Positions 1 through 39,816 are shown, counted from the first letter of the stretch. The stretch: 64,000 bases of DNA from Antedon mediterranea (GCF_964355755.1 NC_092679.1:19768932-19832931); one strand, 5' to 3'. Made by a program: numbers and translations. Notes: generated by a model not told the origin, from the letters alone.

Positions 1-1373
1 ATCACTGTATGATTAAAAAATAATATTTTTTTTGTATTCTTTTTACATGATTAAAACAATTGTTCAAATTGTTTTTAATCATACAGTTACCAATTTAATA
101 AAGAAACATTTTACAGTTTTCTTAAATCCCCTGAACGCTATGTTACTTTTGTTTTTTACGCTTGGCTGGTCATGTTTGTGTGTGACGGCTTCTATCGCGT
201 ACCCAGGCAAAAATCGTGTCCTAGACTTCACGGTCACTCAGCATCACCGCCGCGCAGCGGGTTAATGTTTTCAAATTTGGTATGCTCAAGAGGTGCAAAA
301 GTGCAGAACCGCCGGTCTAGGCCTACAAAATTATGTACAACAACGGTATATCGTATGCTAAAAATATTGAGGACAATTTCTAGCAAACGAACGCTCGTAT
401 CGTTGTTGAACGTAAGATAATATAGGCCAAACACGTCTTTCCATCCCTCAAGGCTGCGCCGAAGCGTTTCTGTCAGTGCGAGAAATTTATCCCGATTATT
501 ATTTATTTACACAACACAGAAGCCGGAGGCCGGCCCCGCTCAGATGCACGTGTGTGTTTAGCTAAATCCCCGTTAGACTCTACCATTTCCCGCATGTTGT
601 TTTGTTTACACTGACGCACGATGGAAGTTTATTAAGGGTAAAATATGAAACTACATTAAACTGGAAGACTCTAAAATGCATAACGTATACATTTTTTATT
701 TCGATAAGATTAAGACGTCATTCATCGAAGATACTATAATGTTTCTTTTTAATCTGAAAAGTACACCCCTATCGAAAAATAGAAATTAGCCGATCGTCGG
801 CTACGTCGTAGTCGTTTGTGCAGCGTACAACACGTGATAGTTTGGGTAGACTTCATCGTCCATGTGTCGTGTAACGTCTGTCTCTCTGTGCAGTCTACCT
901 CTGCTATCTGAGCCATCTTTTTGAAATAACAAAGAGACGCCTGGTACAACGAAACCCAACGAAACAAGTTGACGAAAAATGGAGCTTGAAGTAAACAACG
1001 TGATAACGAACAAAATAAATGCTTGGAGATCGACAAATGGACCTTTTAGTTGGACTTTATGCTTTGGCCAAAATGATTATTTAATTATCTATTATATCAT
1101 ATGTCATCGCCAAAATGGCTAAAGTAGCCGTTTTATTTTTCGCCAATCTGGAAACGTTTTCGCCCATGGCGACTTGGCGATCGGCCAGTGCGAGCCCAGT
1201 GATTGCTTTGTGTCTAGCTACCACCAAACAAGGGTCACTTTTCTGTCAACGACAAGGATTGTGGTGTTCGTTAACCACTAGTACACTCACTTGACCGGTC
1301 ATTTTTCCGTCAACGACAGAGTGTGTGGTGCTAGTACTTTAAACACTCGTCCACTCAACTTGACCATACTTAC
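1..1373. other. No gene recognised; probably the fourth intron or 3' region of TMX1
   Basis: The TMX1 reading frame runs leftward through a splice donor at 1368-1373, so this stretch should be intron or hold its last exons. I searched it on the minus strand for the basic, proline-rich cytosolic tail usual for TMX1 and did not find it, so that tail is probably left of the window. At about 1229-1365 there is a two-copy imperfect direct repeat sharing the core GTCAACGACA. It ends right beside the donor. Confidence 0.5.
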
Positions 1374-4300
1374 CAGGCCTAGAAAGAGTCCTATAGCAAC
1401 TGTTAAGAGAGCGAACAGTGTGTATGAGCTCCAAGCTGGTATCCCATACTCTTCTGTTAAAACTGTGTGGATCACCCTCACTGTCATAGAAATTTTGAAA
1501 AGCCAAGATAGGATACCCATTCTGTAAAGAAACAAAGAATAAATAAACAAATAAGTTCAAATCAGGATATTCGAACACATGCCTTGGCCAAAACCAAGCA
1601 ATCCATTTTTAGAACACTGTCCATACAATATCTTAAGTTAAAGCTCCGTCTACTAAAACTAGTTTGACAAAAAAGTGTGATATGTAAAATATGGTATTGA
1701 TATGCTTAAATATGGTAGTGAAATGACATCATAATGTTCATATTTGGGCACATTTTTTTTTCACAGAAAGTTTCATAGTGTAGACATAGCTTTATACATA
1801 TAAATGCTATCTGTGTATATACAATATTTGTGTGTGCTAAACATTATTATAATAATAATAATAATAATAACTTTATTTAAAAACGGATGCAACACTTGGA
1901 TCACCAGATTGGTGTTTTTCACAAGGCCGTTAAACAAACTATACCAATGCAGTCAATATAGGAGAAAACAAGAGAAGGGGGCGAGTATAAATTTAAAGCA
2001 ACTTACATGTATGACCCAGGGGCGTACCATCCTGGTACAGATTCAAGGTCAATATATTTCCTTTCCTGTATGAATTGAACAAGGTCATCTTCTGTTCGAC
2101 CTCCTTCATATTTTCGGTATTCTCCATTGATAACACTAATGAAGGGAAAAAACGATACATTACATTGCAAAACAATGAATATAGCAGTTTCAAACAGTGC
2201 TAATAATACACACTGACAAAATTATAGAAAATATTTTAATATCTTATTTACAGTATTAATTTCTATAAATATGGATAATTAGATAAATAAATGTATGTGT
2301 TGACAGAAATGAATGAATGGAACAGCGAATGTATGGCAATAACCTGTGTCTCACAGTCTATGAATTGTGCACAGGTATGGACGATGTACTACTACTCTTC
2401 CGAAAGATGCACTGGGCTCTGTGCGCACGATGTCAAATGTGTAGACTGGATCTCCAATTGCTTTCCGAGTAGTCTACCATTTCTACCACCAGAATCAAGG
2501 TCGATGGAGAGCCTTGAATGTGATTCAACTTGACTAATACTACTGGTTGAATAAGTTAATGTATGGAAGAGTTGATGAATAGATAAATGAAAAGATTATG
2601 GAATGTGAATGAATGGATGGATGAATTAGATAGGTAGATAGAAAAATGCATGGATGGATGAGGTGACTAGATGCTTGGAAGTTAACATAAATTGATATGA
2701 GTGCATATATGGGATGAATACATTAGAATATAAACATGGTAAATAGAGTTGAATGGATCAGGGACGAATCAAGGGGAATCGGGGGGGGGGGGGGTGCACT
2801 GGAGTCGGCCCGGTTCTCCTAATTTCTGCAAATTGTAATGCAAAAGATTGGACATCAAATTAGGCACAGCTCTTTATTTCACCATTTTTAGGCCTTGGGG
2901 ACCCCTATTTCAAAATCCTGGATTGACCACTGTATAGATAGTATACAGCAGCCCCTCTGTCAATCAGTGTAAAGATCTCGGAGGCCTACAACCTTTCTTT
3001 TCATTTACAAAACCTAAACTGTCCAATAAATGTTTTCAATCTTCGTCTACCCATGGAGCAAAGTGGTAACCTACCGGCTTTCTGAAATTAAATATTAATT
3101 GATTGACATTTGCAACATTATTATGAAATATATTCTACCAATGAGCTTTGTGTATCCAGTTAAGTGCGGAGATTAAGCATGTCGAGATTTAATCGTGATT
3201 GACATTGACATAACACTGTTATTACAGGTATATCTTATATAGTGTTAGTAATTACAGGCCATCTGCGTATATGGACATGGCAAATTCGTTAACATTATTT
3301 AATGTGAAACAGTGAGGATTTTCTCGATCAATTTTAAGGTACAATGTACAAAACTAGTTGGTTAGGTTCACTTTTCTCTTTGTGTATGTTTTAATGTTTG
3401 AATGAGACAAATAAATGAAATGGAAAACTATTTGTTTGTAAATGAAGTGCATTTATCAGGGGCCCGGCTTGTGGAGCTCCTTGACAGCTAAAATGACATT
3501 TTAAACTACTGTTTTACAGACTATTAATAATATGTTGGCAACACCATTAAACAAACCCTGAATCCCCCCTCTGCCTACACTATCAACCTTGTGTGACAAA
3601 AGAAGTATGATGTGCCCAAATATGGTAGTGATATGACATCATCTAATGTCCATATATGGGTATATAACCTTTTTTGTCACACAAAGATTTACTCATCATA
3701 AGATTTGACATACTGTAGAACCGTGTACTCCAAACTTACTGGTATATAGTAGGTAATGCTGTTATTACGAATCTACCACTAAGACCAGGGTAGGCAGTCA
3801 CATCTACCTCTCCTACGTTGATATCTAAATCTTTGCCTTTTTTAGAAATTTTAGTCCAAACAGGTTCAAGACTCCGACACGCTGGACACCAAGGAGCGTA
3901 ACTGAAAACAGAAACATAAACATGAATGACAAATATTTATCTTACTCTTTTTAATTATTTTTAACAATTATTTACACTTTTTGTCTTTGTATTATAATGT
4001 ATAAGATCTTGATTCTATATAGTAGGGGTACAATAATAAATGTCAATGAGTTTTCTATATTTAACTACAGTAGTATAAAAATTGGGAGAAAGTTGTGGGA
4101 AAAAAGAAATTATTGAAGTGACGATGACTGCAACAATACTTAGTGTGGAGTATATCATGGTTTCCTATCGGCATGTGGGTCTAATAATAATCTTGTTTTA
4201 TTTCAAACTGTGCTGCTAAAAAATAAGCGTTAACAACAATAACATTTTGTTCATTTAAATAATATTAATACTCTCAAAAACAAAACCAGGAAGTTCAGAT

Positions 4301-4672
4301 TAATTAGAAAATTATGCACAGTCACTGCTCTGGCCTGGCTACTTGATTTTACTCTTAAATATAATCTATCGATATTCCAGAAACAAGCAATCGCAATTTG
4401 TATCCCTCAGCCTTGCCTAGTCAAAGCTATGGGCCACACACGGGGAAAACACCGATTGCTTTGCACCCCGGTCCTGCACACTCTGCTCTGCATGCTGGGC
4501 AGGAGAGATAAGAGATAGGAATAGGATAGGCGACTCACAATTTAACTAGCCATTCTCCTTTCTCCAAATCTCTCCAGTTTTCTTCAGTAATGTCTATCGA
4601 ACCTAACACATCTTGTGCTGTAATTACACACGCAGTTAATAAAACCAATAAAGAAGCTGTTTTGATGCCCAT
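1374..4672 (-). CDS. TMX1: Thioredoxin-related transmembrane protein 1 (partial, 3' end off the window)
   Basis: TMX1 is a single-pass ER membrane protein disulfide isomerase-like oxidoreductase that acts on membrane-linked clients. Four exons, 4672-4539, 3901-3740, 2135-2007 and 1521-1374, join in phase to give 191 residues. The start at 4672 (MGIKTAS) opens a hydrophobic signal peptide; an upstream in-frame ATG at 4783 would put a hydrophilic leader before it and is less likely. The thioredoxin fold carries the active site WCPAC at about residues 49-53, the CPAC variant typical of TMX1 rather than CGHC. Downstream come the cis-proline strand (ALPTIYH), GEYRKYEGGRTEEDL, and one membrane helix at about 171-191 (SSYTLFALLTVAIGLFLGL). 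The frame is open at the donor, so the cytosolic tail is missing. Assignment rests on family similarity along the whole fold. Confidence 0.93.
1639..1794. mobile_element. MITE family A, copy 1 (TMX1 intron 3)
   Basis: Ends in inverted copies of AAGCTCTGTCTACACTATCA (here slightly diverged), with internal ATATGGTAGTGAAATGACATC. It is one of at least 14 copies of a ~150 bp non-autonomous inverted-repeat element in this window. No coding capacity. Confidence 0.75.
2750..2935. repeat. Dispersed repeat with a poly-G tract, copy 1
   Basis: A run of about 14 G at 2781 is followed by text ending CTATTTCAAAATCCTGGATT then gaccactg. The copy at 12950-13110 has the same order: a poly-G run, then a near-identical end reading CTATTTCAAAATTCTGGATC cgccactg. 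It lies in TMX1 intron 2. A GGAT-rich microsatellite precedes it at about 2610-2665. Confidence 0.6.
3569..3690. mobile_element. MITE family A, copy 2, right end truncated (TMX1 intron 2)
   Basis: Left end CTCTGCCTACACTATCAACC and internal CCAAATATGGTAGTGATATG are present. The right inverted end decays after TTTTTTGTCACACAAAG. Confidence 0.7.
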
Positions 4673-4847
4673 TCTGGTTGAAATAGAGGGAAAAGTTAGG
4701 CCAAGTTTGTAATGTACGTACACGATGGAAAGTCCACGTCGTCCAACCGGTTTTGCATACGGAAATTGCTCCTTAACGTACATTTAGTTACCAATGCGTT
4801 TACCGCGTTAACAAAAACGCAATTTCTTGATACAAAACTATTCATAA

Positions 4848-4975
4848 TATCAATCAATCAATCAGATTTATATAGCGCCAGTATCCATAATAATGTTCAA
4901 AGGTGCTTGACAAAGTTAAGCAGGAAATGCCTCTGTGTAAAAATGGGTTTTTAGTCGTGTTTTGAAAGTGTTGAT
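4848..4975 (-). repeat. SINE-like 3' end
   Basis: Read on the minus strand it ends GGCGCTATATAAATC followed by a simple repeat (ATTG units). That is the same GCGCTATATAAA tail as the complete SINE at 44352-44650. The plus strand shows CAAAGGTGCTTGACAAAG and AAATGGGTTTTTAGTCGTG. No tRNA-like head is visible here. Confidence 0.5.
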
Positions 4976-5450
4976 GTTTTCAGATGTCTTTATGTCGAAT
5001 ATCTATGTATTTTGGTGAAATATGTATGCACAACATTTTAAATACCACACTTCTTTCAAGAAACATATGGTTTACAATTTGAACTAAGGTTGATGTATAA
5101 ACTAACTACCACACATCCATGCACTCAAATAAATTCATTCAAAGGGATTCAAACTATTTTTTTGAGCCGAGAATTCTGGACATGTCCTACTGGACATTGT
5201 TGACCAACCTATATCCACGTACCTCATTAGCAAGACAAATAAGTACAAATGACAACAATATAGACAAAAGAAATTATTTAACCTTTATTTACCAGAAGAT
5301 GAAAATGAAAGAAATGAAAACGAGAAATTAAATATGATCTTTCTGCAAGTTTGATATGTTTGTTTTTAAAATTAACAAGAGTTTATAAAATATTAAGTTA
5401 TTGTAAACTTGTGTTTGATGGTTTGAATTCAGTGGCGTATCCAGGATCAT

Positions 5451-5602
5451 TAAAGCTCTGTCCGCACTATCAAACTTTATGTGATGTGCCCATATATGAG
5501 CAAGATGATGTCATATCACTACCATTATTTGGGAATGTCAATACCCTATTTGTACATATCACACTATTTTAAACACTAGTTTGATAGTGCAGACAGAGCT
5601 TC
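5451..5602. mobile_element. MITE family A, copy 3
   Basis: Nearly complete. Left end is TAAAGCTCTGTCCGCACTAT and right end is TTGATAGTGCAGACAGAGCT, so the termini form about 25 bp of inverted repeat. Both ends carry the same change (ccgcac / gtgcgg-type), so the two termini diverged together. Confidence 0.8.
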
Positions 5603-6989
5603 AAAAGGGTTGTTTATTAAACATACACTAACTTTAAAATAGTTAAAGAGTGGGGAGGGGGGTAAGGAGGACGTTGAGAGTGAACACCTTAGGGAGGGTA
5701 TGGGGAGTGCTACAACACCCTAAGCTTGTTTGGATATGCCACTTGTCGTTGCTATTAAATACTGCCGATACCGACAACATATCTTTAAAACCTGTATTGC
5801 GCAATATGTAAAGAAACCTAAACTACAAATTCTATGTGGGATTTTCAATATTTCTTTACAAAAAAAACCACACAAAATCCAACACTCCAATCAATCCCTT
5901 TTAAGTAACCTTTTAACGAGATGAAATTTCGTCATTTTGTTAATCAAAACACCACCCAAATCATACAAAATAAAATGGCAATCACAGAAATCCATCAATA
6001 TCTGAATAATCAATTTTGTAATTGTTTAATTTTTTCCCTGAAGTTCTCCGTCCAATTTCTTCATAAAAAGCATTTATTACAATTACAATTGAATAAAACA
6101 ATGTACATATGAGAATACAGCCACCCTATTTGATAAGAGATACAAAAACGATTTGACACAATACGCATGTTAGATACATTGGTTGTAACTGCAACTAAAT
6201 CATCATTTTCAGCCAATTCACAATTTATTATTAATTACTATTCTGTTATGATATTTCTAAAATTCAAATACTTGTTAAAAATGTTATAATTAATTATGTG
6301 ATATACAAATACTGGTAATTAAATTTGCACCCTTTGTTTCTGCATCTAAAGCGTTTACAGCATTTATTTTGTCCAATCTATACATGCATTTAAGGAAACC
6401 TAAGTCAAATAATAAAGGAGCTTTTCTACAGTATTTACAAGCACATAAAGGGGAAACAAAATAAGTAATACATATTTATTTCTAAATATTATCTGATTTA
6501 CATAAATACATCTACAACGCTATTTAAATTTATTTCTGAAAATAAAGTAAATCGGTGCAATTGTAATATTAATTACAGTGTTCTGAAAAAATATCATAAA
6601 ATTTAAATCTTAAAATGCGGATAGATATCAAACTGGAGGCGTCATCTTAACGACGCCATGCATATAATAAAAACAACGTGAATGCTGTTTAAATTGCATA
6701 AGAAATGGAAAATTAAAAGCATTTAGAAATGATATTTATATTAAAAAGTCATAAATAAAATGCACAATACTCAATCTGGTCTAAAAAATGAGCGGAGATT
6801 ACGATTTTATGGCTGGTAGGAATTGGTATACATGTAAGCTAAATGTAGCCGATACGAAAGACACTGCGAAATTGACATGGCCAGATATTGAATACACCCA
6901 GTACAAACATACACTACATAACACACAGGTTTACAAGACTTATTCTCTGCCATGATTATCACATATTAATTGACAAAAAGATGTACAAT

Positions 6990-7725
6990 GTCCATATACA
7001 GAGACAACGCACCCATATATGGTCATCATTTGTCCATATACAGAGACAATGTACCCATATATGGTCGTTTGTCCATATACAGAGACAATGTACCCATATA
7101 TGGTCGTTTGTCCATATACAGAGACAATGTAACCATATATGGTCGTTTGTCCATATACAGAGACAATGTACCCATATATGGTCGTTTGTCCATATACAGA
7201 GACAATGTACCCATATATGGTCGTTTGTCCATATACAGAGACAATGTAACCATATATGGTCGTTTGTCCATATACAGAGACAATGTAACCATATATGTCA
7301 TCATTTGTCCATATACAGAGACAATATACCCATATATGGTTGTTTGTCCATATACAGAGACAATATACCCATATATGGTTGTTTTTCCATATACAGAGAC
7401 AATGTACCCATATATGGTCGTTTGTCCATATACAGAGACAATATACCCATATATGGTTGTTTGTCCATATACAGAGACAATATACCCATATATGGTTGTT
7501 TTTCCATATACAGAGACAATGTACCCATATATGGTCGTTTGTCTATATACAGAGACAATGTACCCATATATGGTTGTCCATATACAGAGACAATGTACCC
7601 ATATATGGTTGTTTGTCCATATACAGAGACAATGTACCCATATATGGTTGTTTGTCCATATACAGAGACAATGTACCCATATATGGTTGTCCATATACAG
7701 AGACAATGTACCCATATATGGTCAT
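6990..7725. repeat. 39 bp minisatellite
   Basis: About 19 head-to-tail units of TCCATATACAGAGACAATGT followed by acccatatatggtcgtttg. The unit length is 13 codons and the unit has no stop in several frames, so long open frames up to 304 codons appear on both strands. They are repeat artefacts, not genes. Two units are shortened (near 7570 and 7690) and two carry an expanded 'tcatcattt' junction. Confidence 0.95.
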
Positions 7726-8670
7726 ACATTCATACATGGCATGGCATAACAATGAAACATTTTGATGGCAAGTTTAAACTTCTCTTGAAAAATAATATGT
7801 AATAAATCCGACAGAGCTGTACATAAAAGAAAACAAAAATATTACATATTCTTTTTGTTTGTATTAACCATATAAAGTGTAACATTAAGATACAAAACCT
7901 GACTTGGAAAGTGGATTAAAATTCTTTTTCTTAAAAATCAAACTCACGGATAATCACAACTGTTGTTCTAAAAAATCATCTCAACAACCTTTGGAAATGA
8001 TTGTTTTAATAAATAGAAACATCATGTTTTTAATATACCTAGAGAAATCAATACACAACTTTCTATATATAAAGGAAATAAGGAAAATCAATCAATAATA
8101 ATAATATTAGTATCAAGGTAATAACATTTTTACACACAAAAATGTGTATGTTACAAACTTCGAGAAAATTGAAAAAATCGTTCTCGACTCAATAGAATAT
8201 ATGGTATAGTGAAAAGCTGTAAACAAACTATATCAGAATAATATTTGACAAAAACTGTAATATTCCGATATTTAGGCATGTATAAACCAAATATTGAAAT
8301 ATTAATATAATTTTTGTCAACAAATATAATTTGCTTACAAAAAAACAGCGAACCGAAAATATTTTGTGGCGTGATAACATTATTACCAACTGCAATGTAA
8401 TTTACAAATGATTGTAACCTGCCTAGATGTTAACAAATTCTCTAATGTTTAAACCTTCTACTAATAAACCAAATGTGAAAAAGATGTTTTTTTAATATCT
8501 TCGCCAAAGATTTCATTGTGTCGACTTGTCCGTTGTCCTTGAATCTGTTCTTTTTTATAGTATTTTTTACATTTTTCTTCAAAAAAAATCACACCAACAC
8601 AAATAGATTCGCCAGGCTTCACTAGGAGAGTCTGAACCAGATGACATCACCAGTCGCTGGTAGGAGTATG

Positions 8671-32050
<23,380 letters not shown>

Positions 32051-32953
32051 GGTGAGTAACTCTGACGTCACTGCCCACCAGCAAACACCATATTTGGATA
32101 GAGCGCCGCCAACTAGGGTCTAAAAGATCGTTGAACTTTCTCATACCTTAAGGATACATGTAAATAATATATGACAATCAATAATTAATAATAAAAAATG
32201 TTATTTTTTTCAAATTATTATTATGAATATGAGTATAATAAACCTTACTAGTGCTACTATTCATTCATGTATTACTGTATCAATAAACTATATACATCTT
32301 CCCCATAGTAACCAGGTATAATACCCCCAGCAGTAATTAACCACATTTAATATTTGAAATAAAAACTAAATTATATTTAACTTTTTACTTGTATTTGTCC
32401 AGTTTGTAAATATGACCTATCCTATCATTCTACTATTATTATACTAGTATAATTATACAGAGAGTAATAACTTATCCTGTTATACCAGTTTGTCGCCCTC
32501 ACTATATTAGTACCGTGCGAAACTTATATAAGCAACTTAGTACTTGTTTTTTTAGTACGTTGATATATAATTTGTTTTATATAAAACTATTTTTATTATT
32601 AATGAATTAAATTGTGAAGTATACAATGATGTATTCATTAGCCGCCATCATCGCTAGAATATGTGGAAATTGTATCGGCGCGATGTTGTTAAGTTGGGTG
32701 TACAGTAATAACGATTTTTTTTAGGTTGGGTAGGTGATAGACATAATTTAGGTAACAGTGAAAGATTTTCTTTAATTATATAATATATAAAAATAACGCG
32801 GAATGAGATATGTCATCCTTAATAATAATAGTCAATGTGAATTACTGTTTAGTAAAGTCTAAAACCCCACTGAACCGACTGGTCACGTCAATTTCCTGTA
32901 TTTTGCATATGCACCACCTGTGCATACCACCCGCATGTACAGGTGTAAAGCAC
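32051..32953. promoter_or_regulatory. Divergent upstream region between PPP1CB and the TATA-box unit
   Basis: About 900 bp separates the PPP1CB start codon (minus) from a TATA box pointing the other way. I see no exon here. The PPP1CB-proximal 100 bp is less AT-rich than the rest; no TATA box is evident for PPP1CB. Confidence 0.4.
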
Positions 32954-32961
32954 TATAAAAG
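32954..32961 (+). promoter_or_regulatory. TATA box (TATAAAAG)
   Basis: TATAAAAG in the context GCACTATAAAAGGGTG is a textbook core promoter element. It stands about 30 bp before a region that opens into a unit with two well-formed introns and terminal AATAAA signals. Confidence 0.55.
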
Positions 32962-32984
32962 GGTGTGTAAACGTACAATAATTG

Positions 32985-33735
32985 CACAGTACAACATCTA
33001 CTCCACCAGCTGTGACACGCACGCAGCTGGTCGTGCCAAGGCGGCTCGGCTTGTAACTTTTTATTTCATTCATTTTAGTTGATTTTCGTCTACTTTATGC
33101 GAATCCAGAAGCAGTCTGCTCAAAACGATACCAACGAAAGTTGTCGACACCACCATGGACGTAAAGCCGGTGGTCGACTTGTAACCTTAAACCAAATTTT
33201 ACGATTGATCATCTAGCGGACTACATCGGTTATTTATATATTATATTTTCAGTAAGTGTTTTACCGCCGAATTGCCGCTTAAAATTACGATGTGGCTCAA
33301 AGGGTTTTTTAAGGTTTTTTTTATGCTTTTTGCTATCTTATCTTGCAGGTTTTATTTTCTCCTCTTCGCCTGGCCGATGTTCGGATTCTCAACTACCAAT
33401 TGATTTCATTTTTGTTAAAGCATTATATAACATCATGGTACGTATTTCCCACTTCACGTAACGCTTTTTCCTAGGCCTACTTTGTTCACTTTTTTAACCG
33501 CCTTTTTTTTCTTTTTTTACAGCAAGCAAGACCATCTTTCAAGCCGCCTCCAACTGTGTATCTTACTTTCGTTATCCAACAAAAGACGCAATCGCGTACG
33601 ATTCGATTATATAACTTTCTTGTCGACGTGTGCGGACTTACAAAGAGCAAATGTATAGTTGAATGTGTATATATAATTTTGAGTTGTTTATTTTCATACT
33701 ATGCTCTGTAAATAAAATATTTATAAAATAAACTA
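32985..33735 (+). other. Candidate three-exon transcription unit, product unknown
   Basis: The unit is inferred from signals only. It has a TATA box at 32954, a donor GTAAGT at 33252 paired with acceptor TTGCAG ending at 33348 (97 bp intron), a donor GTACGT at 33438 paired with TTTTTACAG ending at 33522 (85 bp intron), and AATAAA at 33711 and 33727. Both introns have pyrimidine tracts before the acceptor. Exon 1 carries a 39-codon open frame at 33097-33216 that does not cross the splice. I recognise no protein family. A solo LTR could also show a TATA box and polyadenylation signals, but I found no convincing TG...CA ends or target duplication. Confidence 0.4.
33435..33711 (+). CDS. Possible 63-residue tail-anchored microprotein (spliced)
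   Basis: An ATG at 33435-33437 ends exon 2 of the candidate unit exactly at a GTACGT donor. The frame continues at 33523 and stops at 33709-33711, giving 63 residues. The start of the protein is basic and proline-bearing (MQARPSFKPPP). The last 19 residues, from CIVECVYI onward, are hydrophobic and end at the stop, which would suit a tail anchor. The stop overlaps the AATAAA signal, leaving almost no 3' untranslated sequence, which is unusual and counts against it. Another frame through the same exons is also open for over 40 codons. No family is recognised. Treat it as a hypothesis. Confidence 0.2.
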
Positions 33736-34383
33736 ATTTTGTTTTCTCTTCTGTATATGCCTGTTGTACGTAATATTACCGACGACCGACTAGAGCCCCA
33801 AGGAACTTTCCACCCCTACTAACCGACGACAACAGCACTTTAAACAAACATTTTTGGCCAATGATTTCTTAAAATTATATATGTTGGCCAGCTCCCAACA
33901 TATTTTCCGATATTTTGAATCTTCCAACGACGCTTTCCATTTGTCTGGTTATGGCGGGATGGTTTGTTTCCTTCTAACTTCTTTCTTTATTCTTTATAAA
34001 AATATATGGGTCCCTCTCGAAAACCCACCTGAACAAAATGCCCAGGGAAGCTTTTCATTGTTGAAGGAAAATAATTATTTTTATAGTTTTAAATTGGCCA
34101 CCATATCACCATATTACTCTGATAAAGTTTAAGTCAAATTCGAGCCAAAGTTTACATTAATCGTTGCATGATGAGGTATGTTTTGATCGAACTTATTTTT
34201 TGGTATTTCTTCAAAATATTTTTTATTTTATATACATCTTTAACTGCGTCAAACATTACAAATACACATATCAAATTTACATTTTATTATCTCGCCAATG
34301 ATCACACAATAAAATATACATTGTACAAAAGCATCCAGTAGCACAGTAATCGTCCTTCATTAAGTTTAACATGTCCAGTCTCT
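33736..34383. other. Intergenic between the TATA-box unit and SRP9
   Basis: No supported gene. A plus-strand frame of 92 codons at 33854-34132 has no recognisable domain and no splice or promoter support. The left-hand part of SRP9's 3' untranslated region lies here; complements of AATAAA (TTTATT) occur at about 34225 and 34285. Confidence 0.5.
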
Positions 34384-35342
34384 TCATTTGGACACCATAT
34401 GCCTCATTAGTGTACTGTTAAACTTCTCTAGTTTCTTCATATCTTGTGCATGTTCTGTCTTGTACTGTAAACACTGTACAATAAAGTTAAAGTTTAGTAA
34501 CATGTTTATCTTATTGCAATAAATCTGTTTAATATAATATCTCTACATAGTTTTGAACTGGTCTCTCTTATCAGGGCGGATCCCCTTTTTATATTATTAT
34601 ATAGGAAGGATCTTATCCCTGCTAATCCACCTTCATCCCATTTTATTTCCACGAAGTTATGGTTATATTTCTGCACCTAATGCACTTTCACACCTAATAT
34701 GCACCAATCAATACGTTCAGGAAGTAGTCTTCTAGGGGCTAAATAAAAAGTCCACCCCTTTTTTTAAATTAAAAGCCTGCAAGAAATCACTTACTCTTAC
34801 GTCGTCAGTAACCTTTATTTTCATTGTTCCATCACAGTGCCTGTATTTTAATACCACTCTAGCCTAAAAAAGAATGGTTTTACTTCATTACTATGGGTCT
34901 GAGATATTTAGTAGTAGTATAATGACCGTTGTATATAAGTATACAGTATAATTAGAAATTCATTAATTTAGTTTTAGGCCTAAATAACATTAATGTAGAA
35001 ATTAAGTTTTCTGTACTACGAACTAGCTAGGCCATTCCTTTACTTCTTTTAAAAAACATTATCTAGGCTTAGACCTAATTAGAACAAACGAAAAAGAGAG
35101 CTAGGCCTAGGCAATGAATTGGCCAATTCAGCATTGCATGAACCATGGTAGAAGCTATACTTTCCCTGTCTGATCGATTCGTCGACAGCTGGTAGTTCTC
35201 TTAAGTAGGCCTAGGCGTTTTAGCTGTATTTATTCGACTTAAAATCAACTCTACTATTAAAAATACTCACTTTTGAAGGATCTGAAAGGTACAATCGTTC
35301 AGCTGCCTTTGAAAATTCGTCCCATGATGTTAAATATGGCAT
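34384..35342 (-). CDS. SRP9: Signal recognition particle 9 kDa protein
   Basis: SRP9 pairs with SRP14 to bind the Alu domain of 7SL RNA and slow translation while the ribosome docks at the ER. Three exons, 35342-35271, 34863-34795 and 34473-34384, join in phase to give 76 residues; the human protein has 86. The opening [19 protein letters not shown] matches the family's YQTWEEFSRAAEKLYL start. The core [20 protein letters not shown] is strongly conserved, and [20 protein letters not shown] follows. The chain ends at HMVSK, lacking the short acidic tail of the vertebrate protein. The start at 35342 was chosen because it aligns with the family; an in-frame upstream ATG at 35429 would add a non-conserved hydrophobic leader. 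Confidence 0.95.
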
Positions 35343-35743
35343 TGTTTTAATACAATACGTTAAAAATATACAAGCCCTACCACTTTCCACGACGCACAAA
35401 AATACAAACGCTAAAACATGCCTTATCATACTTCAGGTATATAAAATATACCATATTGGTAAGTCGTGCATGTTCTACTTGTCTGGCGCAGGAAGTCTAT
35501 ATCTGGAAATACGAATTCTTGGGAACTTAGGGGGTTCGTATAATTTATTAAAACTTGAAAAATGAACTCTTTTGGATATTTCTTTATTATTTTAATTGAA
35601 AGTAACGAAACTTAAATAACACAAATCAAAATATTTGTATGTATAGTTTTATTTCAAAAATCCCTCTGCCTATTATATATAAATGTAAAATTATATAATA
35701 TTTTATTCTTATTTTATAGCATGAATATTGAAGAAGAATAGCA
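35343..35743. other. Intergenic, SRP9 upstream and PTGR2 3' end
   Basis: About 400 bp between the SRP9 start codon and the PTGR2 stop codon. The two genes run in the same direction, with PTGR2 upstream. It must hold the SRP9 promoter and the PTGR2 polyadenylation site. No TATA box is obvious. Confidence 0.5.

Positions 35744-39816
<4,073 letters not shown>

Larger units (their letters stand above)
4673..8670. other. Intergenic between TMX1 (start) and PPP1CB (stop)
   Basis: This holds the TMX1 upstream region and the PPP1CB 3' untranslated region. I see no gene. Contents are the SINE-like tail at 4848-4975, a family A MITE at 5451-5602 and the 39 bp minisatellite at 6990-7725; the rest is AT-rich. 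The PPP1CB polyadenylation site cannot be fixed by eye. Confidence 0.6.

Noticed and set aside
749-1036. A 95-codon minus-strand frame as the TMX1 cytosolic tail
   Set aside because: It lacks the expected basic, proline-rich composition and does not continue the TMX1 frame through a convincing acceptor.
4535-4783. The upstream ATG at 4783 as the TMX1 start
   Set aside because: It would bury the signal peptide that begins at 4672 behind 37 mostly hydrophilic residues.
6888-7802. A 304-codon open frame and several overlapping frames on both strands
   Set aside because: They lie within the 39 bp minisatellite, whose unit is 13 codons and stop-free in several frames. No conserved domain.
33854-34132. 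A 92-codon plus-strand frame between the TATA unit and SRP9
   Set aside because: No recognisable family, promoter or splice signals; a frame of this length is not rare in 64 kb.
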